The notes beneath the pieces were generated by a model. That model saw nothing but the letters and a program-made list of their open reading frames with translations, did not search any database and was not told the DNA's origin. This document shows, in pieces, positions 42,101 to 50,145 of a stretch of DNA of 64,000 nt. Each line of letters begins with the position of its first letter. Position 1 is the first letter of the stretch. The stretch is from Flavimobilis massiliensis (GTDB taxonomy: Bacteria; Actinomycetota; Actinomycetes; Actinomycetales; Cellulomonadaceae): positions 1,860,001 to 1,924,000 of the forward strand of contig NZ_LT964979.1 of assembly GCF_900240335.1 (NCBI RefSeq), given 5' to 3'. Both the position numbers and the translations under genes were made by a program.

Positions 42101-42254
42101 CAAGAACTCTGACCTCGGCCAGGCGTCTCCGTACGTCTGCCTCGGCACGGTGACCCACGTCGACCATCGAGGATCGCGGCCGATCGCGATCACCTGGAGA
42201 CTCGACAACGCTATGCCCGCCAGCGTGTTTCAAGCTGCGTCCGCAAGCGCGTAG
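39144..42254 (+). CDS. PLD-nuclease / SF2 helicase / DUF3427 fusion protein
   Basis: 1036 residues. An N-terminal ~130 residues without assignment is followed by a phospholipase-D-like nuclease domain (HAK at 216-218 and GSSN at 234-237, the HxK...N half-site). Next comes an SF2 DEAD/DEAH helicase: ATGTGKT at 340-346, DEFHH at 434-438, GLTATPERTDG, and motif VI region QQQLGRGLRRSDGK. The C-terminal ~290 residues are DUF3427-like (GTSYNDMTRREQLYA, GVLWVDEINTDLFFVTLQK). Similar architectures (COG3886 + COG1061) occur in restriction and defence contexts. Start choice is uncertain: no strong ribosome binding site, ATG 39168 possible. Lower GC bias suggests horizontal acquisition. Confidence 0.9.
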   Translation: MSVVHAKLMSVAENRVVGLYEEVHTGAVEREFAKALGISPEFRPIPEGDVPAVLARHVATVVERRLSGLKSEQQTAIANEALAAFGTEDDVLVALEQLVAVNSTDSYRPRLLTPPLTPLSQTALLTNAPGEPSLGHELRSELTSADSVDLLCAFVKFTGIRIIKEQLEELRDHGIPLRVITTTYMGATDRRALDILVRELGATVKVSYERDSTRLHAKAWLLKRASGYDTAIIGSSNLSKAALVDGLEWNIRASNVSTPALIRKFEATFETYWNDPSFETYDPDVDAEKFDLAIRRASGDSSIVLSGLEVHPRPYQSLMLEALAAERALHDRHRNLLVAATGTGKTVVAALDYKSLCEGQPQRPTLLFVAHRKEILQQSLRTFREVLGDPTFGELMVDGIRPAQKRHVFASIQSLNGAALDAIPADAFDVVIVDEFHHAAAPSYRALLDKLEPKELLGLTATPERTDGLDVRSYFGDRAAYELRLWDALDQDLLCPFHYYGIADDVDLSRVEWRRGSYATADLDRVYTGNDARARLVLRALADRVADPAQMRAIGFCVSVAHAEYMTSVFSKHGIAAETVVGTTPRDERTQALTNLRNGTTQVIFTVDVFNEGVDVPSLDTVLLLRPTESATLFQQQLGRGLRRSDGKALLTVLDFIGQQHREFRFVDKFRAMASGTPADIERQVDEGFGYLPSGSQISLDRVSRKIVLDNIRTAVRGALSTLAREIQAAGDTGLAEYLEAHDRSITDIYSGGRSWTALRRRAGIETSPVGDDEASLLSKMWRFAHVDDPERATAYAMCANPDGTSYNDMTRREQLYAAMLVGQLWPGWRGITTVEEGLARLRAEPLVADELRQLVHLTSESARRLTEPLGRGLHDVPLYSHATYTRDEILIATRWAELRKGGRTTTGSATGVLWVDEINTDLFFVTLQKDQKEFSPQTMYRDFPISQELFHWESQNRTAIESEVGQRYVNHLDRGSRVVIFTRFTKNSDLGQASPYVCLGTVTHVDHRGSRPIAITWRLDNAMPASVFQAASASA

Positions 42255-42529
42255 CAGAACCCAAGTCGTGATAGGCGAGCACGTAAGCGGCTCTTCGCCG
42301 ATCTGGTGGGGAGTAGTTCGGGCCCCGTGACGGGCTGGGTGTAGGGGTCGAGGTCCCCGATGATCAGAAGCGCCAACCACTGATCGACCTCGAGGACCTC
42401 GACGTTGTCCAACGCTACGCGGTGCGCCGACGCGCCCACCACTACTGACCCTTGTTCGCGCTGTGACGTGCTGCTCGGCCTGAGGACCACCTCCTCCGCG
42501 GGGATATCGCTTTGCCCGTTCGTTCGCAC
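42230..42529 (-). CDS. Possible small ORF or gene remnant (99 aa)
   Basis: Its C-terminal half has balanced, protein-like composition (ALDNVEVLEVDQWLALLII, LDPYTQPVTGPELLPTRS), unlike typical Arg/Pro-rich antisense ORFs. It converges with and overlaps the last 25 bases of the helicase gene, and its apparent GTG start lies inside the 38-bp palindrome. No family and no good ribosome binding site seen. Otherwise the 452-base gap from 42255 to 42706 holds only the palindrome and presumably the promoter of the lipoprotein gene. Confidence 0.25.
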   Translation of the reverse strand: MRTNGQSDIPAEEVVLRPSSTSQREQGSVVVGASAHRVALDNVEVLEVDQWLALLIIGDLDPYTQPVTGPELLPTRSAKSRLRARLSRLGFCYALADAA

Positions 42530-42553
42530 CGAACGTTCGGTGCGAACGAACGG
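42516..42553. repeat. Perfect 38-bp loopless palindrome
   Basis: The sequence centred on AACGTT at 42534/42535 reads identically on both strands for 19 bases each side (half: CCGTTCGTTCGCACCGAAC). No T-run. It may be a terminator for the helicase operon, a cruciform, or a large operator. Confidence 0.85.
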
Positions 42554-42706
42554 ACATTCGCCGAGGCCTCGTCGCCGCCGCGCACACCCGGCTACGGGGT
42601 TGCATGCTCGGATCCTTCTCTGTTCATCCCCAGATTGGCACTTCCGCGTGCGTTCGTCCCGAACGCGCTCTAGGTTCGACGACGGACCGACGACGGAGGA
42701 CGCCCC

Positions 42707-43300
42707 ATGCCAGCAGCACGACCAACCCGCGCACTGACGCTGCCAGCAGCCTTTGTGGCCACGGCGCTCACAGTCGCCGCGTGCGCTGGAGGCACACCCA
42801 CACCCGTACCCACGACCCTCCCGACCTCGGCGCCGACGACCACCGCGCCAACGCCGTCACCCACGCAGACCGAGGACCCCAACCCCGCCGGGCTCAAGCC
42901 GCTCCCCGCTGACGAGATCGACGCATCGTTCGTCACGATCGAGAACTTCTTCACGGCGTACGAGTACGGGCTCCGGACGGGCGACCCGTCCGCACTCAAC
43001 TCACTCTCCGCCCCCGGCTGCGAAACGTGCGAGACGTTGGCCGACAACATCATCAACGTGAGAGACCTCGGTGATCGCGCGAAGGGTGGAGCCTTCACCA
43101 TCAAGATCTCGGAGCTGAAGCAGAGCCTCGTTCCGGGCCGAGTCGCCTGGTGGCTCCACGTCTCCCAAGATGCCACGTCCATCACCCACTCCAACGGTGA
43201 GAAGACGACGCTCAAGGGCTTCGACGGCCCTGTCCTCGTCGAGGTGTCCCCTGAGGATGCCTTCCGCATCACCGCGTTCGACACGTCGATCAATGACTGA
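42707..43300 (+). CDS. DUF6318-type lipoprotein
   Basis: 197 residues. Signal peptide with lipobox V-A-A-C (about Cys26), then a Thr/Pro-rich tether (TPTPVPTTLPTSAPTTTAPT). The folded part contains FVTIENFFTAYEYGLRTGDPSALNSLSAPGCETCETL, the pattern of DUF6318 actinobacterial lipoproteins with a CxxC-type pair. Function unknown. It overlaps the next gene by 8 bases, indicating a two-gene operon. Confidence 0.8.
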   Translation: MPAARPTRALTLPAAFVATALTVAACAGGTPTPVPTTLPTSAPTTTAPTPSPTQTEDPNPAGLKPLPADEIDASFVTIENFFTAYEYGLRTGDPSALNSLSAPGCETCETLADNIINVRDLGDRAKGGAFTIKISELKQSLVPGRVAWWLHVSQDATSITHSNGEKTTLKGFDGPVLVEVSPEDAFRITAFDTSIND

Positions 43301-44195
43301 ACTCGCGGCGATCAGCACCGCGATCTTGCTCGCAGCCACATTCGCATCGGCGCCTGCGCCCGTACGCGATCACTCCGGAGACGACGCTACTCCCGCCTTG
43401 GTGGTGACCTTCCGGCAGCCTCTTGTCGCTGGCGCTTGGAGCACGTTCGACGGACCGGGAGACGTCAAGGTCGAGGACGCCACCATCAGCCCTGGAACAC
43501 CGCCACGGGAGCCAATCCCTCAGGACGTGATGGTCGACCGCCTCCCCTGGGAACCCGAAGACTGCCAGATCATCACCATCCCCCTCGCCGAGACCAACCT
43601 CCGCGCCCAGTGCGCCAGCCCCGCAACGTTCGTCTGCCCCGAAGGTGCCATCGGCGTCACCGCCTACAAGTACCGCACCCGCCCCCTGAACTCCGCCGAC
43701 CCTTGGTCCGGCTGGCGCCTCCTCAACGGCCCCTGCGCCCCCATCGGCGACCCCACCGACGAGCTCGCCGACGCCGTCGCCCGCGAGCTCAAGACCCTCA
43801 AGATCCCGCCCAAGCACGCCAAGATCGCACCTATCACCGACTGGTTCACCGTCCAGACCCCCATGACCTACTACACCGACGCCGGCACCGAGCTCCTCAC
43901 GACCACGGTCCTCGGCACGAACGTCGAACTCGAGCTCACCCCGTCGTCGTACTCCTGGGACCCCGGCGACGGCAGCAAACCCCTCACCACGACGAAGCCC
44001 GGCGCCCGCTACCCCGACCAGACCGTCACCCACGCGTACACGAAGGTCGGCACCTACCGCGTCACCCTCACCACCACCTGGACCGGCCGCTTCCGCACCA
44101 CCGGCGGCACGTGGCAACCCATCGCCGGCACCGGCACCACCACCCACACCACCGCACCCTTCGAGACCCGCGAGATCCGCTCCGTCCTCAGCTGA
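43293..44195 (+). CDS. Exported PKD-like domain protein (300 aa)
   Basis: ATG 43293 overlaps the lipoprotein stop. A hydrophobic N-terminus (LAAISTAILLAATFASAPAP) acts as signal peptide. The middle region has QIITIPLAETNLRAQCASPATFVCPEG (paired Cys). The C-terminus is PKD-like: SYSWDPGDGSKPLTT..ARYPDQTVTHAYTKVGTYRVTLTTTWTG. This lipoprotein/PKD pair recurs in Micrococcales. It is probably a cell-surface or secreted protein of unknown role that works with the preceding lipoprotein. Confidence 0.75.
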   Translation: MTELAAISTAILLAATFASAPAPVRDHSGDDATPALVVTFRQPLVAGAWSTFDGPGDVKVEDATISPGTPPREPIPQDVMVDRLPWEPEDCQIITIPLAETNLRAQCASPATFVCPEGAIGVTAYKYRTRPLNSADPWSGWRLLNGPCAPIGDPTDELADAVARELKTLKIPPKHAKIAPITDWFTVQTPMTYYTDAGTELLTTTVLGTNVELELTPSSYSWDPGDGSKPLTTTKPGARYPDQTVTHAYTKVGTYRVTLTTTWTGRFRTTGGTWQPIAGTGTTTHTTAPFETREIRSVLS

Positions 44196-44204
44196 GGCCA
44201 AGAA

Positions 44205-44248
44205 CGTCGACGGGCCCGCACCCCTCGTGGGATGCGGGCCCGTCGACG
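44205..44248. terminator. Bidirectional terminator between converging surface-protein genes
   Basis: CGTCGACGGGCCCGCA and TGCGGGCCCGTCGACG are perfect 16-bp arms around a 12-base loop. Confidence 0.85.
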
Positions 44249-44262
44249 TGCCGTCGCGCGTG

Positions 44263-47200
44263 TCAGGCCGTGCGGCGCCTCACCGCGAGCACGACGACGC
44301 CCGCAGCGGCCAGCAGCGCCGCGAGGCCGAGCCCGACGAGCGGGCGCGCGCCCGTGACGGGGAGAGCGTCGTCGTCGGACGGCTCGGTGGTCGACGGTGC
44401 CTGGGTCGACGGCTCGTCGGACTCGTCGTCCGTCGGCGTCTCCGTCGGGTCGTCAGTCGGCGTCTCCGTCGGGTCGTCGGTCGGCGCCTCCGTCGGGTCG
44501 TCGGTCGGGCCGTCGGTCGGGCCGTCAGTCGGCGCTTCCGTCGGGCCCTCCGTCGGCTCCGGCGCCGGCGGCGCCGCGACGACGAGCCGCACCGTGCGGT
44601 CCACGGCGCCCGTCGCGTTCGCGCCGCGCACGACGACGTCGAACACTCCAGCCGTCCTCAGCGTGCCCGCGATCGTCGCGGTCCCGTCCCCGTGGTCGGT
44701 GAGCGTCAGGCCCAGGAGCGCCGTCGGAGCGGACAGTGCCCGCACCCCGAACGTGGCCGCCGCAGGAGCAGTCGCGAGGACCGGGGCGACGGACACGAGC
44801 GTGACGCTCGGCGCCGGACGCCCCGCGAACGCCACCCCGAAGGACGTCGCACCGGTCGCCGGCACACGGATCGGATCGGCGGCCGTTCCCGCGCCCGTGA
44901 GGCCCGCGTCGAGCGAGACCCCCGCGAACGTCGTCGCCTCCGTCACAGCGACCCGCAGCCGGGCGGCACCCGGCAGCGACGTCGCGCCCCACGGGTCGAC
45001 GGTCGCGCCCTCACGGACCTCGACGACGAGCTCACCGTCGATCGCACCGGGGGCGAGCGTCACGGCGATCGTGTGACCGGTCGCGGTCGGCGTCACCACG
45101 ATCCCGGAGACGTCCACGCCGGACGTCGTGACGTCGTCGGCGTCGAGCCCTTCGGGGCCCGCGACGGGAACACGGCCAGCCGCATCCTGGACGACGTCGA
45201 ACAGCACGGTCGAGCCCGGCCGCACCGACTGCGTAGGCCCACCGACCGGCGTCACCGTCGTCGTCGCACGCGGCGCCTCGACGATCACCCTCACGGTGCG
45301 CAGCACGGTCGCGAACGTGTGCGTCGCACGCAACGTCACGTCGTACGTCCCCGTGGTCGTCGGCGTGCCAGCAATCGTCGCCGTGCCGGCGGCACCCGCC
45401 ACGAACGTCAGCCCGGGCGGGAGCGCCGAGGCGAGCTCGAGCGCAGGCACGGGCATGCCCTCCGCCACGACGTCCCATGCAAGGGGATCGCCCGCGCGCA
45501 CCGTGGCGTCCGCGGGGAACTCGCTGAACACCGGCTCCACCCACGGCGTCACCATCGCCGAGCCGGCCCCGCTCAGCGCGCCGAACGCGTCGATCGCGGC
45601 CCCGTCACGCACGGTGACGGTGAGGTCGGCGTCGGTCCAGCCGACGAGGTCGAGCACGAGCGTGTACGCGCTGCCCGAGCCGGTGAGGTCGATGCTCCTC
45701 ACCGTCGCCCCGGTGACGTCGATGTCGCTCGCGTCGAGTCCCGTCACCGGCCACGGCTGGCCATCGCGCGTGACGCTGACGTCATAGCGCAGCGTGGAAC
45801 CGCTGAGCGCGACCTGCGGCGTGGCGCCGCCCTGCGGGACGACCTCGACCTCGGGCCGTGTCGCCGCGCCGACCGTGAGCTGCACCGGCTGGAACGTATA
45901 CCCGAACCGGTTCTGGGCCATGAGGTTCAGCGTGGCCGGCCCCGCGGCAGTCGGGGTCCCGATGAGACGCAGCTCGGTCGTCCCGACGAGGGTGAGTCCC
46001 GCAGGCAGCCCCGCCCCCGTGACAGGGACGCTCGATCTCGCGACGACGACGTCGACGGGATAGCCGACGCGCAGGCCCGTCGGCTGCGTCACTGTAATGA
46101 CGGGCGCCTCCCCCGCGTCCACGACAACGTCGCCCCGGCCGACGACGATCGTGTCGGGTCCGACGGTGCGCCGGACGACGAGCTCCGAGGTGAACGTCCC
46201 GGCCTCGGAGAGCGTGCCCCGCAACTGAGCTCTCGCACCCGCCACCTCGACGTCGACACCCTCGATTGCGGGCTCGAGGGACAGGGACACGTCGGCGTCC
46301 GTCGGCACCGCAGGCCCGGGGAGTGTGAACGGGGATCCCACGGGCCAGCTCACCGAGGTACTTCCCACCTGGAACGTCGGCAGGACCTTGAGCGTGAACT
46401 GCTTCTCCCGCGTCACACCGTACGTGTCCGTCGCCGCGACCGTGAACGCGAACGTCCCGGACGACGACGGCGTGCCCTGCAGCACGCCGGTCTGGCTCAG
46501 CGAGACACCCGACGGCAGCGCGCCGGAGGAGATCATGTGCGTGAGGCTCGTCGCGCCAGAGGCGCGCACCCACCGGGTGAGCGCGGACGGCAGCGGCTCG
46601 TCGACGAGCGTGCCACGCTCCGGCGCGCCGTTCCACGACGGGGCGGGCATGCGCGCATACCTGAGCGGAAGGGACGCGCCCACGCTCGCCTGGCCCCACG
46701 TGTCCGTCGCCGCGCCCTGCGGCACGACGAGCGTGAAGGCGCCCGCGGGGGAGCCTGTGACGTCGGCGGTGACGCGCAGGACGTTGCCGACGACGGCGAC
46801 CGTCCCGCCGTCGACCGTCACCCCTGCTGCCGACGGCGCCCCGGCGAGGGAGGCAGGCGTGGCGCCCGAGCGCATCTCGATGTCCCACGTGGCAGTCCTC
46901 GCGTCCGCCGAGATCGCGAGCGGGCTGTACCCGATGATCGTCGGCACGGGCGCGGCGGGCCTCGCGCCGCCGAGCGGCGTCGACGTGATGCCGGCGATGC
47001 GGAACGTGACCGCGGGGGCTGCGGCGTTGCCGTTTCCGTGGCGGAACTCGACCGAGAGCCGCGTGATGTTGCCAAGATCGGCGTTGCCCTTGAAGCACGC
47101 GCTCTGCCCGGCGGTGCACGCGTAGTTGAAGACGAAGCCGTGGCTGGGCGTCGGCCCGATCCCCGCGTTGTACGTGCTGCGACCGCCGTTCGCGTCGGTG

Positions 47201-47565
47201 ACGACCGCCGTGATCGAGAGCGCCATGTAGTCCCGCCCGCCCTCGACGTCGAAGAGGTCGAGGAACAGCTGGCCGTTCGTCGACGCGAGGAGGTCCGTGG
47301 GACTCATCGTGTACGTGAGCGCTACGAGCGGCGTCTCGTTGAGCTGACCCTTGTTCAGGCGGACGACGCCGGAGCCGCCAGACTCTGCGAACGTCGAGTC
47401 GCCGACGGTGTCGACCGTGCGGGTGCCCCGCACCGCCCCCGCGAAGTCGTCGAACGCGACGGCCCCGACGGCAGTGGCGGGCACCGCGACCGTCGACGCC
47501 ACCACTGCGAGGAGTACCGCGAGACTTGCCCGCGCAAAACCTGAAAGACCCCGTGTGACGTGCAT
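44263..47565 (-). CDS. Large LPxTG-anchored surface protein with Ig/cadherin-like repeats
   Basis: 1100 residues from ATG 47565 (GGGGAGAAC upstream). Signal peptide to about residue 38. An N-terminal beta-rich head (YMALSITAVVTDANGG; paired Cys in YACTAGQSACF) is followed by several putative Ig/He_PIG-type repeats (LPSGVSLSQTGVLQGTPSSSGTFAFTV; LPPGLTFVAG..TATIAGTP). A Pro/Thr/Asp wall-spanning stretch precedes the sortase signal LPVTG (about 1068), hydrophobic helix and RRRTA tail. Likely an adhesin or glycan-binding protein fixed by a class E/F-like sortase encoded elsewhere. Confidence 0.88.
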   Translation of the reverse strand: MHVTRGLSGFARASLAVLLAVVASTVAVPATAVGAVAFDDFAGAVRGTRTVDTVGDSTFAESGGSGVVRLNKGQLNETPLVALTYTMSPTDLLASTNGQLFLDLFDVEGGRDYMALSITAVVTDANGGRSTYNAGIGPTPSHGFVFNYACTAGQSACFKGNADLGNITRLSVEFRHGNGNAAAPAVTFRIAGITSTPLGGARPAAPVPTIIGYSPLAISADARTATWDIEMRSGATPASLAGAPSAAGVTVDGGTVAVVGNVLRVTADVTGSPAGAFTLVVPQGAATDTWGQASVGASLPLRYARMPAPSWNGAPERGTLVDEPLPSALTRWVRASGATSLTHMISSGALPSGVSLSQTGVLQGTPSSSGTFAFTVAATDTYGVTREKQFTLKVLPTFQVGSTSVSWPVGSPFTLPGPAVPTDADVSLSLEPAIEGVDVEVAGARAQLRGTLSEAGTFTSELVVRRTVGPDTIVVGRGDVVVDAGEAPVITVTQPTGLRVGYPVDVVVARSSVPVTGAGLPAGLTLVGTTELRLIGTPTAAGPATLNLMAQNRFGYTFQPVQLTVGAATRPEVEVVPQGGATPQVALSGSTLRYDVSVTRDGQPWPVTGLDASDIDVTGATVRSIDLTGSGSAYTLVLDLVGWTDADLTVTVRDGAAIDAFGALSGAGSAMVTPWVEPVFSEFPADATVRAGDPLAWDVVAEGMPVPALELASALPPGLTFVAGAAGTATIAGTPTTTGTYDVTLRATHTFATVLRTVRVIVEAPRATTTVTPVGGPTQSVRPGSTVLFDVVQDAAGRVPVAGPEGLDADDVTTSGVDVSGIVVTPTATGHTIAVTLAPGAIDGELVVEVREGATVDPWGATSLPGAARLRVAVTEATTFAGVSLDAGLTGAGTAADPIRVPATGATSFGVAFAGRPAPSVTLVSVAPVLATAPAAATFGVRALSAPTALLGLTLTDHGDGTATIAGTLRTAGVFDVVVRGANATGAVDRTVRLVVAAPPAPEPTEGPTEAPTDGPTDGPTDDPTEAPTDDPTETPTDDPTETPTDDESDEPSTQAPSTTEPSDDDALPVTGARPLVGLGLAALLAAAGVVVLAVRRRTA

Positions 47566-47773
47566 GTTCTCCCCAGTTGACGACGCCACGTCAGGTGGCG
47601 GCCCATCGTGTCACACGCAGTCCGACCTGCGGAAGGCTCCTTCCCGAGCGTTGGACGCTCTCGTGCACGTCCTCGCTACGCATACTCCGGATCACCGGCG
47701 AAACGACCCAGTCGGCCGCCCGCTCTCGTGCTTTGCTGGGACGAGACCGCCCGACCCCACCCCGGGAGCCACC

Positions 47774-49957
47774 GTGACGAACCGCCTCGCCGACGCCCTC
47801 TCGCCCTACCTGCGCCAGCACGCGTCGAACCCCGTCGACTGGCACGAATGGACCGATGATGCCTTCGCCGAGGCCCGCGAGCGCGACGTCCCCGTGCTCC
47901 TCTCCATCGGCTACGCGGCCTGCCACTGGTGCCACGTCATGGCCCGAGAGTCGTTCTCGGACCCGGACGTCGGCGCGCTCATGAACGCGGGCTTCGTGAG
48001 CATCAAGGTCGACCGCGAGGAACGCCCCGACGTCGACGCCGTCCACATGGCCGCGCTCCTCGCCCTCACCGGCCACGGCGGCTGGCCCCTCACCGCGGTC
48101 CTCACGCCCGACGGCCGCCCCTTCATCGCCGGCACGTACTACCCGCCCGAGCCCGTCGGCGGGCAGCCGTCGTTCCGGCAGTTCCTCGACGGCGTCCAGG
48201 CCGCGTGGCACGGGCAGCGGGAGGCCGTCGAACGTCAGGCGGACGCGCTCGCCGCGCACCTGCGACGCACGTCGGCCGCGGACCCGTCGCGGGTCGGGAC
48301 CCTGCCCGATGCGTCCGTGCCCGACGATCTCGCGCCCGATGCTCTCGTACCCGACGCCCTCGTCGAGACGCCGTCGACCGGGCGGATGCCCGGGCGCCGG
48401 GCGCCCGCGGCCCCGGGACCGGACGACCTCGCCACCGCCGTCGAGCATTTGCTCGACGCCGAGGATCGCGTCCACGGCGGATTCGGCGGCGCCCCGAAGT
48501 TCCCGCCGTCCGCAAATCTCCTCCAGCTGCTGCGCCACCACGGCCGCACGGGCGACACCCGCGCGCTCGACCTCGTGCGACGGACGATCGTCGCGATGAC
48601 GTCTGGCGGGCTCCACGACCAGCTTGGCGGCGGCTACGCCCGCTACACCGTCGACGCGACGTGGACCGTCCCCCACTTCGAGAAGATGCTCACCGACAAC
48701 GCGCAGCTGCTCGCCGTCCTCACGGGCCTGTGGCGCGCGACGGGTGAGGACTGGGTGCGCACGACCGCCCTGCGGCTCGCCGAGTTCCTCGAGCGCGACA
48801 TGCTCACCCCCACCGGGTTCGCGACATCGCTCGACGCCGACACGGACGGCGCCGAGGGCACCTTCTACGTGTGGACGCCCGCGCAGCTGCGCGACGCGCT
48901 CGGGGACGCGGACGGCGCGTGGGCGGCGGACGTCTGCTCCGTCACCGACGCGGGCACGTTCGAGCACGGCACGAGCGTCCTCCGCCTCGACCCGTCGGTC
49001 CTCACAGCCCCCTCGCGACGGATTGACGGGTTCCCCCCGCCCGACGGGGGGAACCCGTCAATCCGTGGGGGTCGGGACGAGACGGACGGTGAGAGGTGGA
49101 CCCGCGTGCGGGGGCTGCTCGCCACCGCACGTTCCGCGCGCACCGCCCCAGCCCGCGACGACAAGGTCGTCGCCGGCTGGAACGGCCTGACGATCGGCGC
49201 GCTCGCCGAGGCCGGCCGCACCCTCGACGCCCCGCACCTCGTCACGCTCGCGGCACGCGCCGCCGACGCCGTCGTCGGTCGCCACCTCGACGGCGACGTG
49301 CTGCGCCGCACGAGCCTCGGCGACCGCGTGAGCCCTACCGAGGCGACGCTCGAGGACCACGGTCTCCTCGCCGACGGCCTCCTCCAGCTCCACGCCGCAA
49401 CCGGCGACACCCGCTGGTACGACGTCGCCGCGCGGCTCGTCGACCGGCTTCTCGACCGCTTCGTCGACGGCGACGCGTTCTACGACGCCCCACCCGCGGG
49501 TGACGGCCCGGCGCTCGTCGTCCGTCCGGGCGACCCGACCGACGGCGCGTCACCGTCGGGCAGGTCCGCCGCTGCAGGCGCGCTCGTGCGCCTCGCCGCG
49601 CTGAGCGGCGAGCACCGTCGCCTCGCGGCAGCGCACGCGGCCCTCGCGCCCTACCGGACTCTCGCGCACGGAGCGCCGCGCGCCGCCGGGTGGGGCCTCG
49701 CGGTCGCGGAGGCGCTCGCCGACGGGCCCCGCTGCGTCGTCCTCGCCGGCACGACATCTGACGGGCCCCTCGCCCGCACCGTCTGGGCCGCCACCACCCC
49801 CGGCATCGTCCTCACGCTCGTCCCTCCCGCGCCGGAGCAGCCGTCCGACGTCGAGCGCGACCTCACGCCCGTGCCCGCGCACGCGGACCGCGGCCCTGTC
49901 GGTGGCGCGCCCACCGCGTACGTCTGCCGGGGCACGACGTGCTCCCTCCCGCAGACT
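47774..49957 (+). CDS. DUF255 thioredoxin-domain protein (YyaL/SSP411 family), 3' end replaced by adapter
   Basis: 728 codons from GTG 47774. The N-terminal thioredoxin-like domain has NPVDWHEWTDDAFAEARERD, PVLLSIGYAACHWCHVMARE (CHWC) and GGWPLTAVLTPDGRPF. The remainder is the six-hairpin glycosidase-like barrel of the family (GGFGGAPKFPP, HFEKMLTDNAQLL, DADTDGAEGTFYVW, DDKVVAGWNGL). It ends at VCRGTTCSLPQ, a few residues short of normal, because adapter sequence follows. At residues ~416-432 a family C palindrome is read through in frame (RRIDGFPPPDGGNPSIRG). Enzymatic function of the family is unsettled. Confidence 0.88.
49018..49066. repeat. Palindromic repeat family C copy C3, in frame within the DUF255 gene
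   Basis: ACGGATTGACGGGTTCCCC through a perfect mirror arm ending in AACCCGTCAATCCGT; 21-base arms around a 7-base centre. Matches C2 at 28207. Confidence 0.9.
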
Positions 49958-50112
49958 CTGCTCTTATACACATCTCCGAGCCCACGAGACCGTACTAGAT
50001 CTCGTATGCCGTCTTCTGCTTGAAAAAAAAAAACCGATCAGTACCATCTCACGCCCCTGGTTCTTTTTCCTTCCTTTCTCTCCCACCATGGTTACAATCT
50101 CCTGATTCTTTN
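49958..50112. other. Scaffold join with Illumina Nextera i7-side adapter and junk sequence (assembly artefact)
   Basis: The Nextera mosaic end CTCTTATACACATCT and CCGAGCCCACGAGAC are followed by an 8-base index CGTACTAG (49991-49998, a known Nextera i7 index), then the P7 tail including CGTATGCCGTCTTCTGCTTG, then poly-A (50023-50033). About 78 bases of AT-richer, non-coding junk lead to an N at 50112. Confidence 0.97.
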
Positions 50113-50116
50113 CTCC

Positions 50117-50145
50117 GGGGCTCTGGGGCTCTGGGGCTCTGGGGG
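50117..50145. repeat. GGGGCTCT simple repeat
   Basis: Four near-identical 8-base units directly after the N and before the amidotransferase stop; may be genuine or a low-quality contig end. Confidence 0.6.

Noticed and set aside
44227..47544. 1105-codon + strand ORF antisense to the LPVTG protein
   Set aside because: Arg/His/Gly/Asp-rich shadow frame; the minus frame has signal peptide, repeats and sortase signal.
50034..50111. Apparent AT-rich regulatory or foreign segment with CCATGGTTACAATCTCCTGA
   Set aside because: It follows the Illumina P7 tail and poly-A, so it is most likely read-end junk, not genomic DNA.
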